64,000 nt of DNA from Candidatus Caldilinea saccharophila (GCA_016710365.1 JADJVW010000019.1:1-64000); one strand, 5' to 3'; counted from the first letter of the stretch, positions 42,740 through 51,161 are shown. Program-made: numbers and translations. Notes: generated by a model not told the origin, from the letters alone.

Positions 42740-43047
42740 GAGTGGGAGTGCGTGCGACGCTGCGCCAGCCATCGCTCCAGCGAGCGCGTGGACTCGCGGC
42801 TGGGAACGCCTGCCAGCAAGGCAACGACAGGGATCAACTCGTCCAGTTGCACCCAGAAGATGACATCGCGATCGTCCGTGTCTTCAAAGACGCGCCAATC
42901 GGTGCGCTCGGCAGGCGTTGCGTGGAGCAGCCGCGGATACCAGGCCAGCGGCGCCATCACCACGCGGCCATCTGTCAGCATCATTGCCAGCTTATCATCC
43001 GTCCATTCGACGGTTGTCACGCGTGGCTGAACCTCAATCGTTTTCAT
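42736..43047 (-). CDS. DUF2442-like small protein
   Basis: 103 residues, MKTIEVQPRVTTVEWTDDKLAMMLTDGRVVMAPLAWYPRLLHA..., the DUF2442 pattern (W..d..l.v.f.dG....p...yprL). Members often sit beside toxin or conflict genes; their function is not established. It is translationally coupled to the coiled-coil/transglutaminase gene. The ATG at 43047 is preferred; an in-frame ATG also exists at 43056. Confidence 0.75.
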   Translation of the reverse strand: MKTIEVQPRVTTVEWTDDKLAMMLTDGRVVMAPLAWYPRLLHATPAERTDWRVFEDTDDRDVIFWVQLDELIPVVALLAGVPSRESTRSLERWLAQRRTHSHS

Positions 43048-43157
43048 AAGAATCATAAGAGACGAGGCAGTATAGGAATGCGTCGATGCGTACAGTTGAT
43101 ATGCGCCTATTTTAGCATACCCCTTCGGCAGTGCGTGCGTGGGGCGAAAGTTTATTG

Positions 43158-43484
43158 CAGCACTACAACGGATTCCGGGAAACAGCGGATTTGCTCCGTT
43201 CGTTAACGGAACGATCCCGCTCCACGGCGAAACCAAATCCGCTGTTGTGTTTAGGTCACAGCACTACAACGGATTCCGGGAAACAGCGGATTTGCTCCGT
43301 TCGTCAATGACCCGATCCTCGCTCTGCGACAAAAACAAATCCGTTGTTTCCTCAAATCTGCTGTAGTGTTTAGGTCACAGCGCTACAGCGGATGCAGGGA
43401 AACAGCGGATTTGCTCCATTCGTCAACGACCCGATCCTCGCCCAACCACAAAGCCAAATCCGTTGTTTCCTCAAATCCGCAGCG
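43158..43484. repeat. Three tandem copies of a palindromic AACAGCGGATT element
   Basis: Units at about 43158-43255, 43259-43372 and 43378-43484. Each starts CACTACAACGGATTCCGGGA(AACAGCGGATTT) and ends in the inverted sequence AAATCCG(C/T)TG...GTGTTTA, so a single unit folds into a long hairpin with a variable 40-50-base loop. Related units: 47158-47270 and 54804-54916, and a right half at 43537-43592. They occur only in or beside the conflict/DGR locus within this window. Confidence 0.85.
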
Positions 43485-43487
43485 AAT

Positions 43488-43520
43488 AAGAAACCGAGCT
43501 TTTCCAAAAAGCTCGGTTTC
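43488..43520. repeat. GAAACCGAGCTTTT hairpin
   Basis: GAAACCGAGCTTTT and AAAAGCTCGGTTTC form a perfect 14-base stem. The same hairpin is present at 47100-47131. Possible terminator or repeat; it is followed on both sides by the AACAGCGG elements. Confidence 0.75.
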
Positions 43521-43592
43521 TGGTGTTTTGGATGGATCGCCTGTTCACGGCGAAACCAAATCCGTTGTTTCCTCGCATCCGCTGTTGTGTTT

Positions 43593-43720
43593 CCCCAAAA
43601 AAATTTCGCCCGCCTACGGCGGGAAATCGCATGCGGGGGACGCTGCGCTCCCCCACACCCCCTTGCCAGAGGCGCAGAGCGCCAGAAAAACAGAGGGCAG
43701 AGTTTCCAGAGATCAGAGTC
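43593..43720 (-). repeat. Duplicated post-VR region with GC hairpins
   Basis: Immediately downstream (sense) of the TIR-FGE stop. It contains CCCGCC-TAC-GGCGGG (43609-43623) and GGGGGA/TCCCCC stems. Nearly the same sequence follows VR2 (about 47271-47398). In studied DGRs a hairpin downstream of VR promotes retrohoming; that role here is inference. Confidence 0.65.
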
Positions 43721-45265
43721 TCAAAAGCCGGGAGACGCCACCCGCAACCCCACATCATCGCTCGGATCGACGTCGCCGTCGCGGCAGGCGCAGCGGACGA
43801 ACCCGTCATGATTGAAGAACGAACCGCCCCGCACGATGCGGCTGCCCTCGTCATGCGCATCTTCCCGGCCATCGGCCGGGTCATAAGGATACCCCTTCCA
43901 CAGGCTGCTTGTCCATTCCCAGACATTGCCGGCCATATCTAAAACGCCGTAGGGACTGGCGCCTTTGGGGTAGTTCCCCACCGGCGTCGTGTCGCCCACG
44001 TTCATGTTGAAATTGCAGAGATCTTGCGTCGGCTTCTCGTCACCCCACGGATAAAGGCGACCGTCCGTCCCGCGCGCTGCCTTCTCCCATTCTGCCTCGG
44101 TCGGCAGACGAATCGTGGCGCCGGTCACCTCGCTCGCCCAGGCACAGAAGGCGACGGCGTCGCGGAACGTCACGCAGGTCACCGGATGATCCTGCTTCTG
44201 GCGCACGTCGCTCTTTGGCCCGCGTGGGTGCTGCCAGCTCGCGCCCTTGACATCATCGTATCCTTTTCCGGTCCATACCCATGCCGAGCCGCGTGTTTCC
44301 GCCTCAGTCTTGTGACCGGTCGCCGCCACGAACACGGCAAACTGCGCCACCGTCACCGGCACGCGCGCGATGCGATAGGCGGGCAAGGTTATGGTGTGCT
44401 GCGGCAATTCGTCGTCAAAGGCTTGCGGGTCTTTCTGTTTGTCGCTCCCCATCAGGAAGGGGCCGGCCGGAATCTCCACCCAATCGAAGGTTACCGGCGG
44501 TGGCTTTGGTGTGGGCGGCGGGGCGTGTGCTGCCGACGCGTCCGGGCGCAGGGCGCGCTGCAGTGCGGGCAGCAGCTTTTGGGCAATGGCTTGCGCCGGT
44601 TCGCGACGGATGTCGACGCGCTGCGCGCCAAAGAGCAGCAGCGGCACGGCCTCGGTCTCGCTGCCTGCGCCGTGCACCGGAAAAATGCGTTTACCCAGCG
44701 CGCTGGCGTAGTGCACTTCGTTGTTGACCCAGGTCGACGCATTGGCGTGCGGCGTCATCAGCAGCACCAGGCAACGCGCCTGGCGAATCGCTTCCTGGAT
44801 GGCTGCCTGCCAACTTGGCGTGCCCGGCTCCAACCCCTCATCGATCCAGACTGAGAAACCGCCGCCGCGCAGGCCGGCGTGGAGCGGGCGCATCAGCGCG
44901 TCGTCGTGATGGCTATAGCTGAGGAAGATGTCGATCTCAGCCGGGGCGACCGCCTGCGCCGGCGCGCCGTGGGGTGAGACGGCAGGCTGCGCGGCGTCCC
45001 AAGCGCGTGCATCCTGCACCAGTCGCTTGACCTTCAGGTTGCCCGGCTGCTGGCTCTCTGCGCCGGCGATCAGCGTCGCAATGCGCCCGCCGCTTTCCGC
45101 CCACATCACCAGCTTGAAGACGACAACACTCAGGTTGTCGCCGCCCGCCACGGCGTCCAGGTTGGCATCCAATTCCAGACGCACCATCATCCGCAGTTCG
45201 TCCGCCGAGGGAAACGCACTGAGCAAAGCTTCTTGCAGTTGTTTCAATTGTGATTTGGTGAGCAT
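43721..45265 (-). CDS. EAD1-TIR-FGE protein, DGR target 1
   Basis: 514 residues, unbroken. Residues 1-90 are an effector-associated domain 1 (LTKSQLKQLQEALLSAFPSA...GGDNLSVVVFKLV). Residues about 110-245 are a TIR domain (IDIFLSYSHHDDAL; STWVNNEVHYA with the candidate NADase Glu at about 183). Residues about 275-514 are an FGE-sulfatase/C-type-lectin domain (VEIPAGPFLMGSD, LPTEAEWEKAARG, YPWGDE, NVWEWT), whose last 36 residues are the variable repeat VR1. EAD1 mediates homotypic recruitment in known systems and TIR typically depletes NAD+. The lectin end is the likely ligand sensor, diversified by the retroelement. The ATG at 45265 is chosen because EAD1 begins there. Confidence 0.93.
   Translation of the reverse strand: MLTKSQLKQLQEALLSAFPSADELRMMVRLELDANLDAVAGGDNLSVVVFKLVMWAESGGRIATLIAGAESQQPGNLKVKRLVQDARAWDAAQPAVSPHGAPAQAVAPAEIDIFLSYSHHDDALMRPLHAGLRGGGFSVWIDEGLEPGTPSWQAAIQEAIRQARCLVLLMTPHANASTWVNNEVHYASALGKRIFPVHGAGSETEAVPLLLFGAQRVDIRREPAQAIAQKLLPALQRALRPDASAAHAPPPTPKPPPVTFDWVEIPAGPFLMGSDKQKDPQAFDDELPQHTITLPAYRIARVPVTVAQFAVFVAATGHKTEAETRGSAWVWTGKGYDDVKGASWQHPRGPKSDVRQKQDHPVTCVTFRDAVAFCAWASEVTGATIRLPTEAEWEKAARGTDGRLYPWGDEKPTQDLCNFNMNVGDTTPVGNYPKGASPYGVLDMAGNVWEWTSSLWKGYPYDPADGREDAHDEGSRIVRGGSFFNHDGFVRCACRDGDVDPSDDVGLRVASPGF
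43723..43837 (-). repeat. Variable repeat VR1
   Basis: 115 bases aligned without gaps to TR (45495-45609). Fifteen differences were counted by hand, all at sense-strand template adenines; TR codons AAC/AAT become TTC, GAC, GGC, AGC or GAT. The adenine-free GTGGGGTTGCGGGTGGCGTC near the 3' end is unchanged, as expected for the IMH-like end. A single G/A difference at the outer edge marks the 5' limit of homology. Confidence 0.95.
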
Positions 45266-45316
45266 GATCCGGACACTCGGGTTGGCTGATTTACCGAATG
45301 ATACCACACAAACGGC

Positions 45317-45366
45317 GGGGCTGCTCCAGTCCGGGCGTCAAACGCGTTCGGAGAGGGAGCAGCCCC
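45317..45366 (-). other. Inverted repeat downstream of TR
   Basis: GGGGCTGCTCC (45317-45327) and GGAGCAGCCCC (45356-45366) form a perfect 11-base stem with a 28-base loop. It lies 130 bases past TR in the sense direction. It may terminate or structure the template RNA, or act as a leader element of the TIR-FGE gene. No T-run follows, which argues against a simple terminator. Confidence 0.6.
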
Positions 45367-45494
45367 CTTCTCTATGTGTCCGGCTGCATGGTGGCAGCGC
45401 GGACGGGAATCGGCTGCGCCGGCTTTTGCGCCGCGCCGGGCAAGCCGTGGCCGGCCCGGTCTACTGGCCCCGCTGTGCGTGGCACAGGCAAGGT

Positions 45495-45609
45495 AAAAGC
45501 CGTGAGACGCCACCCGCAACCCCACATTATTGTTCGGATTGATGTTGTTGTTGCGGCAGGCGCAGCGGACGTTCCTGTCATGATTGTTGAACGAACCGCC
45601 CCGCACGGT
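45495..45609 (-). ncRNA. DGR template repeat (TR) RNA region
   Basis: The sense strand reads as the FGE C-terminus with runs of asparagine codons: SFNNHDRNVRCACRNNNINP then NNN (ten AAC/AAT codons). This is the adenine-rich pattern of a DGR template. It begins 21 bases after the avd stop, has no start codon of its own, and matches VR1 and VR2 except at adenines. The RNA is expected to be copied by the adjacent reverse transcriptase with adenine-directed errors. The true ends of the template RNA are not determinable from sequence. Confidence 0.95.
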
Positions 45610-45630
45610 CTCAGCCGATCCCCACGGTTA

Positions 45631-46017
45631 CTAGCCGGTCCGCGCGTCGCGCGCACCTTCCAGGTCTCGCCGTGTCTGTTTTTGCCAGCCGCCGAGCAGC
45701 CGGCCCAGTTCCGCCACCATCTTTGCAGCGTGTTCGTATTGGCCGTCATTCATCCAACGCCAGCCATGCGCCAGGCGCAGATAGAGGCGGAGCTTGTCCA
45801 GTTCGCTGTTGGCGTCGCCAAGCAGACGCAGGCGCTCGCTCGCCCGCATGTTGTTGGCTTCGGTCAGCCGTTCCAGAAATTCATGGGCGGCCGCGAGCAG
45901 CCGCGCCGTGGTGGAGTGCCGATGCGCACGCGGGAAGTGATTGCTCATCGGCACAAGCCAGGCCAGGAAATCATAAGTCTTGGTGAAAATGACCATCTCC
46001 GTCGCCTGGTCGCTCAC
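45631..46017 (-). CDS. avd: DGR accessory variability protein Avd
   Basis: 128 residues (GTG start at 46015-46017, overlapping the reverse transcriptase stop as GTGA; an ATG at 45996 is the alternative). The sequence MVIFTKTYDFLAWLVPMSNHFPRAHRHSTTARLL...ASERLRLLGDANSELDKLRLYLRLAHGWRWM...YEHAAKMVAELGRLLGGWQKQ is a basic four-helix bundle of the Avd/23S-rRNA-intervening-sequence type. Avd binds the reverse transcriptase and the template RNA in known DGRs. Its position between RT and TR supports the call. Confidence 0.93.
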   Translation of the reverse strand: MSDQATEMVIFTKTYDFLAWLVPMSNHFPRAHRHSTTARLLAAAHEFLERLTEANNMRASERLRLLGDANSELDKLRLYLRLAHGWRWMNDGQYEHAAKMVAELGRLLGGWQKQTRRDLEGARDARTG

Positions 46018-47072
46018 AGCCGCACCTCCCGGAGCAGCGCCGTGCGCAGCCCCCACGTATCGCCGTAGCGGACATGGTTGATCCAGCCGCGCAGCGACCC
46101 GGCAATGGCTGTCCGCGTGGCGACGCTGCCGTCGTAACGGTGCAGCAGATCGCGTAGCCGGCGGCGGTAGGCGACGCCCTTGCGCCGCTTGAGCAGCCGG
46201 TGCGTCGGATAGACGACAAAACCGAGAAAAGGAATGCCCTGTTTCACCGGCTTGACCTGCGCCGAGCGGGCGTGGATGGTGAGACGCAGGCGCGCCAACC
46301 GGTCGATGATGGCCGCTTTCCAAGCCCACAAGGTGCGCTTGTCGTCGCCAAAGAGCAGGAAATCGTCCACATAGCGCAGATAGGCGGCGCAGCCCAGTTC
46401 GCGCGTGACAAAGTGGTCGAAGGGATTGAGATAACAGTTGGCCCAGAACTGGCTGGTCAGGTTGCCGATGGGCAGCCCGCGCCCCCGGTTGACGGCAAAG
46501 AGGTCGTCGCCTGGGAAGTAGACCATCTCATATTCCTCGCTGAGCACGCCCACCCCACTCGCCAGGATGCGGTCGATCAGCCGCCGCGTGCCGCCGTCCT
46601 GGATGTGGCGGTGCAGCGTGCGGCGCAGGATGGCGTGGTCGATGGAGGGAAAGAACTGGCGCAAGTCACACTGCAGGACATACGGATACCGTCGCGCCCA
46701 GCGCTGGCATTGATCCAGTGCGCGGTGCGTGCCCTTGCCCGCGCGGTTGGCGTAGGAGTGGTCGATAAAGCTGCGCTCGAAGGCCGGCTCGATGATGCGG
46801 CAAAGCGCATGATGAACGACGCGGTCGCGGAAGGGCGCTGCGCTGATCAGCCGGCGCTTGGGTTCGTGGATCGTAAAACTGGTGTATGCCCCCGGCCGGT
46901 ATGTTTCGCTGACGAGCTCTTCCTGGAGCTGGATCAAGTTGTCTTCCAGCCGATACTCGAACGCGGCCGCCGCGCCGCGACCGCGTTTGCCCCGCGCCGC
47001 CTTGCGGTAGGCCTGGTAGAGATTCTCCCACGTGGAAAGGTCGGCATACGCGCCGGTGACTTGCGTGACCAT
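46014..47072 (-). CDS. DGR reverse transcriptase
   Basis: 352 residues. The polymerase core shows LQCDLRQFFPSIDH (motif A Asp), GLPIGNLTSQFWAN at residues about 199-212 (the [I/V/L]GxxxSQ motif 4 characteristic of DGR enzymes, in place of QGxxxSP) and YLRYVDDFLLFG (catalytic YVDD, 234-237). The end lacks the X/maturase and endonuclease domains of group II introns. The ATG at 47072 is used; the open frame continues upstream to 47276, but only through repeat DNA. It synthesises mutagenised cDNA from TR. Confidence 0.96.
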   Translation of the reverse strand: MVTQVTGAYADLSTWENLYQAYRKAARGKRGRGAAAAFEYRLEDNLIQLQEELVSETYRPGAYTSFTIHEPKRRLISAAPFRDRVVHHALCRIIEPAFERSFIDHSYANRAGKGTHRALDQCQRWARRYPYVLQCDLRQFFPSIDHAILRRTLHRHIQDGGTRRLIDRILASGVGVLSEEYEMVYFPGDDLFAVNRGRGLPIGNLTSQFWANCYLNPFDHFVTRELGCAAYLRYVDDFLLFGDDKRTLWAWKAAIIDRLARLRLTIHARSAQVKPVKQGIPFLGFVVYPTHRLLKRRKGVAYRRRLRDLLHRYDGSVATRTAIAGSLRGWINHVRYGDTWGLRTALLREVRL

Positions 47073-47099
47073 GATCAAGTGCGCGGTGAAATTGCGAAT

Positions 47100-47131
47100 G
47101 AGAAACCGAGCTTTTTCAAAAAGCTCGGTTT
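47100..47131. repeat. GAAACCGAGCTTTT hairpin before the RT gene
   Basis: GAAACCGAGCTTTTT/AAAAAGCTCGGTTTC; second copy of the hairpin at 43488-43520. It lies 28 bases before the RT start, so it might influence RT expression. Confidence 0.75.
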
Positions 47132-47157
47132 CTGGTGTTTTGGATAGATCGCCACCA

Positions 47158-47398
47158 CAGCACAACAACGGATTCTGGGAAACAGCGGATGCGATCCGCT
47201 CGTCAACGACCCGATCACCGCCCAACCACAAAACCAAATCCGTTGTTTCCTCGCATCCGCTGTTGTGTTTCCCCAAAAAAATTTCGCCCGCCTACGGCGG
47301 GAAATCGCATGCGGGGGACGCTGCGCTCCCCCACACCCCCTCGCCAGAGGCGCAGAGCGCCAGAAAAACAGAGGGCAGAGTGTTCAGAGATCAGAGTC
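47158..47398. repeat. AACAGCGG palindrome and post-VR2 region
   Basis: 47158-47270 is one palindromic unit of the family at 43158-43484. 47271-47398 repeats the post-VR1 sequence almost exactly, including CCCGCC-TAC-GGCGGG and the GGGGGA/TCCCCC stem. It fills the 326-base gap between the VR2 gene and the RT gene; no coding sequence is supported here. Confidence 0.8.
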
Positions 47399-49958
47399 TC
47401 AAAAGCCGGGAGACGCCACCCGCAACCCCACATTATCGTGCGGAAAGATGTAGCTGTAGCGGCAGGCGCAGCGGACGAACCTGACATGATAGTTGAACGA
47501 ACCGCCCCGCACGGTGCGCCTACCCTCGCCATGCGCATCTTCCCGGCCATCGGCCGGGTCATAAGGATACCCCTTCCACAGGCTGCTTGTCCATTCCCAG
47601 ACATTGCCGGCCATATCTAAAACGCCGTAGGGACTGGCGCCTTTGGGGTAGTTCCCCACCGGCGTCGTGTCGCCCACGTTCATGTTGAAATTGCAGAGAT
47701 CTTGCGTCGGCTTCTCGTCACCCCACGGAGAAAGGCGACCGTCCGTCCCGCGCGCCGCCTTCTCCCATTCCGCCTCAGTCGGCAGCCGGATCATCGTGCC
47801 CGTCACTTCGCTGGCCCACTTACAAAAGGCGACTGCATCCTGCCAGCTGACATACACGACCGGGTGTTCTTCCTTGCCTTCGGGAATCTGCCCATCTTTC
47901 CAGTGTTGTGGCGTCTTTTGCCCAGTGGCCTGGACAAAGGCAAGGTATTGGATGTTCGTCACCGGCACGCGCGCGATGCGATAGGCGGGCAGCGGCACGG
48001 TGTGCTGCGGCAACTCGTTATCGCGGGCTTGCGCGTCTTTCTGTTTGTCGCTGCCCATCAGGAACGCGCCGGCCGGAATCTCCACCCAGTCGAAGCTGAC
48101 CGGCGGCGTGGGCAGGTCTCATCGATGTCGGTGGCGCCCCCAATCGTTCATCCGGCGCCGCGGTGTAGAGCACGGGCAAGGCCCAGTCGAAGCGGTCGGG
48201 TGCAGCCTGAGCCAGCACGCGGCGTCCTGCCTGCACGGCCTGCGCAACTGTCCGCCCGCGCACCAGGTCGCCGAAGAGACGCTGCGCAAAGCGCGTGGCC
48301 GCGTCATCGGTGAGGGTGCCCTGTATGCCGATCGCGGCGGGCAGGCCGGCCCAAACCAACGCTGCCGCCAGCCCTGGCGCACCAACTTCTGGCTGCGCAC
48401 TCTCACTGGCGCTGAGAACGGCCAGACGCAGGGTGCGATGGCCGGCAAACAATTCACCCAATTCCTCATCGCTGACGCGGCGGGTCAGCCCGTCCTCGTC
48501 CATCATCAGCACAGAGACTTCGTGTTCCTGGGGGTCGTAGGCTTTGTAGCCCACAAAATACAAAATATCCACCGCTTGCTTGCTGAGGAACGCGCGCAGC
48601 GCTGCCAGCGATGCGTTTTCAAGCCACGTAATTTCCAGCAACCCGGCAACGCCGGCGCGTGACAACGCTTCCTCCATCTGCTGCTTTGCGTGTACTGTAT
48701 TGAGCGGTGGCAGATCCGGCGGGCTGGCCGTGACGCCTACGATGCGCAAGCGCCTCGATGCGTTCATCGGCGCAATTGGGCTGCTCGCTGGCAGATAGCG
48801 AAGAATCGTCAGGTCGCCATTTTGTCCGAGAAAGGCGTCTCCGTCGTGAACGATCTCCCACGGCATCATCGCCAGTTCCGGCGGCTCTACATCCAGAAGC
48901 AGGCGGGCGCCCTGTTGCTGCCGGCTTTGCATGGCCGCACGCGCTTGCTCCAGCAGCGGCGCCGCTGTCTGGTCAAACAAAGGTCATACAATTGCCGACC
49001 CAATTAAGCGCCTGGCGTGCCAAGCTGGGTTCGCGTTGCTCGAAAAACAGATTCGCTGAGATGTTCAGCAGCTCAACATCCAGTGAGACGGTGTGGGCAG
49101 ACTTTTCGCCGGTTGACAGGGAGATTTCAACCTGATAGCTGTGGCTAGATCTTCCCCTTTGAATGCGAATCCAGATGTCAAGATAGTCGCTGACCGTGGC
49201 TGCGATTTGCTCATCGCGGCGGCGCAATTGCTCCGGCACGCGCAGTTCGACGCCTTCTACCTGTACGTCAAACTCCGCCGCGCCGGCAGCTTCTCCCGCC
49301 AGCAGCCGGCTGACGAGTTCCGCATAGTCGACCAGTTCCTGGTGCGCCTGCAACTGCGGCGCCAGCATTGCCGTAATGCGCGCCAGCCGCGCAAACTCGG
49401 CGCGCTGCATGTCGAAGGGGGTGGCGTGGGGCTGCGCCGCCAGGTTGTCGGCCACGGACTGGAAGGCGGCAGCCACCTCGCGCGCCGCGGTCGCCCGTGT
49501 TTCATCCAGATAGACCATCGCGGCCTGCTGGGTGCGCAGTTCCTCGTCGTCCAGGTAGGGATTGGTGCGCCAGATGGCGGGTGTAGTGAATCAGCACGCG
49601 TGCCCCGCGCTGGAGCTCGGCGTCGCCCACGCCGGCGCAGTTCGGCCAGCAGATAGGCGCGCGTCGCCGGCGGCATAGCGTAGAGTTCGGCGTCGACCGG
49701 GCGCATCAGGTCGGAGAGCAGCAGATCGACCTCGACCACCCACGGAATCGCGTACGCGGCCAGGAAGCGGTTATGCAGATAGTTGAGCAGTTCCGGCGTC
49801 AGCACCAGCGGCATGGCGGCGTAGCAGGCCAGCAAGCGGCAGGCTTCGCCCTGTTCGCCGTAGCGGGCGACGAACCAGTCCACTGCCTGTCTGGCCGTCT
49901 GTTTGGCCGTCTCTTCGGCGCCGGAGCGACCGCCGATGTCGAACGCATCGTCTGTCAT
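47399..49958 (-). CDS. VMAP-like/CHAT/FGE protein, DGR target 2, three frame breaks
   Basis: Read across breaks at about 49600, 48975 and 48115 this is one protein of about 850 residues. The N-terminus (QAVDWFVARYGEQGEACRLLACYAAMPLVLTPELLNYL...) looks winged-helix-like and sits directly after the vWA gene, as in vWA-MoxR-associated proteins. A CHAT-type domain follows (MMPWEIVHDGDAFL; VDILYFVGYKAYD; LAVLSASESAQPE), but the catalytic His and Cys positions read Tyr and Ser, so it is probably inactive. The C-terminus is an FGE/C-type-lectin domain (FDWVEIPAGAFLMGSD, LPTEAEWEKAARG) ending in VR2. The breaks might instead separate two or three genes; the CHAT part has a possible TTG start at 48980. 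Confidence 0.75.
47401..47515 (-). repeat. Variable repeat VR2
   Basis: 115 bases aligned without gaps to TR. Twelve differences were counted by hand, all at template adenines; codons AAC/AAT become TAT, TTC, TAC, AGC, TTT, CAC or GAT. The pattern differs from VR1 at most variable codons, so the two repeats were mutagenised independently. Confidence 0.95.
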
Positions 49959-49964
49959 TGCACT

Positions 49965-51161
49965 TCACCCTTGTCCGCGCAGTTGGTCGATCGCATTGCT
50001 CAGCCCGTCGGCGTGCATGGGCTGCATCGGCGCCAGGCTGGCGATCATCTGCGCGGAGGAATTGCGCCAGCGTTCGCGCGGCATGGGGTTGAGCCACGCC
50101 AGCAGGGTCGTCCGGCTTTTCAACTCGGCCAGCGCCAGCGCCGTCAGGCGGATGCGCTCCCGGTCGCGGCGGCCGCTTGCGGCGCCGGCGTCGCTGACGA
50201 GCAGCACGCTGGTTTCGCCGTCGCACTCTGCCAGCGCCGCGTCCAGGTGGATCGCCTCAGTGCGATGCGGGTCGACAAAGAGACGGTTGTCGAAAATGTT
50301 GTGAAAGTAATAGACCACGACCTGTTCCAGCGTGCTTTCCTGCTGTGCGGTCTCGACCAGGTCGCGCGTAAAGCGATGGAAAGGCGTCATCGAACCGCCC
50401 TGGTCGACCAGCAGCAGCAAGTGGGCATGGTTGCGCACGCGGCGGTGATAGACCGGCGCCAGATAGAAGCCCTGGCGGGCCGTGCGCGCCACGGTCGCGG
50501 CGACGTCAAGCACATCGGCCGGGCCGTCGGCCACAGGGCGGCGCAGGTAGCGCCATGCATAGACCATGTCGCGGCGGGAAAGCGGCCAGTAGGTCTGAAG
50601 TCCATCATCGCCTGACACCGGCGCCGGGGTAAAGGGGGCGCGTACAGGCAGCGCGGCCAGCTCCGCGTGGCGTTCGGGGAGCACCCGGCTTTCTGGAGGC
50701 GCATAGGCGGCTGGCGCTGCTTCGGGATCGCGTGCCGGCGCCGGTGCAGGTGGCGCCGCGCCTGGCCCAGACGTGGGCGGCGCCGTCCGATGGTCGGCCC
50801 AATAGGCCGCTAGCGTCTGCCACTGCAGGTCGAACTCGGCCTGTTCCTGCCGCGAGTTGCACCAGAGCAGCCGCGCCACGCCGCACAGATCGTCGGGAGT
50901 GGCGGCGCCCAACCGCCCGCCACGGCGGCGCAGCGCCAGCAGTTCGGCCACACCGATGTTGAAGCCGCTGCGCTGCAGGCGCGTAAAGAGTGCCAGCGCC
51001 AGCGCATGCGGGTCAAAAGCAGGTTCGTCGGGAGGCGTCGGGCTGCCAGCCCGACCTACGGTTGGCGGCGCTCCCGGGCCAGACGTTGCCGTGGTGGCGC
51101 GCGGCGCCAACCCGAAGAATCGGCGCAGTGCATCCAGCAAGGAAGAAAAGCGCCCGCTCAT
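49965..51161 (-). CDS. vWA-domain protein of a MoxR-vWA ternary system
   Basis: 398 residues. N-terminal helical region (FSSLLDALRRFFGLAP... ALALALFTRLQRSGFNIGVAELLALR), a Pro/Ala-rich linker (residues about 165-205), then a vWA fold with LLLLVDQGGSMTPFHRF (a DxGGS form of the MIDAS motif), VVVYYFHNIFD and ETSVLLVSDAGAASG. The ATG at 51161 is used; the frame upstream runs through a hairpin. It starts 67 bases after moxR and ends 6 bases before the VMAP-like gene. Such proteins are thought to act with MoxR ATPases as a metal-dependent switch. Confidence 0.85.
   Translation of the reverse strand: MSGRFSSLLDALRRFFGLAPRATTATSGPGAPPTVGRAGSPTPPDEPAFDPHALALALFTRLQRSGFNIGVAELLALRRRGGRLGAATPDDLCGVARLLWCNSRQEQAEFDLQWQTLAAYWADHRTAPPTSGPGAAPPAPAPARDPEAAPAAYAPPESRVLPERHAELAALPVRAPFTPAPVSGDDGLQTYWPLSRRDMVYAWRYLRRPVADGPADVLDVAATVARTARQGFYLAPVYHRRVRNHAHLLLLVDQGGSMTPFHRFTRDLVETAQQESTLEQVVVYYFHNIFDNRLFVDPHRTEAIHLDAALAECDGETSVLLVSDAGAASGRRDRERIRLTALALAELKSRTTLLAWLNPMPRERWRNSSAQMIASLAPMQPMHADGLSNAIDQLRGQG

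Noticed and set aside
43158..43484. Possible CRISPR array (regularly spaced repeats)
   Set aside because: Units are about 100-115 bases, abut each other, are palindromic end to end and have no unique spacers of constant length; no cas gene is nearby.
46014..47072. Group II intron maturase
   Set aside because: No X/maturase or HNH domain, motif 4 is IGNLTSQ rather than QGxxxSP, and TR, VR and Avd lie next to it.
47073..47276. N-terminal extension of the reverse transcriptase
   Set aside because: The open frame runs through the GAAACCGAGC hairpin and the AACAGCGG repeat; DGR enzymes start near the ATG at 47072.
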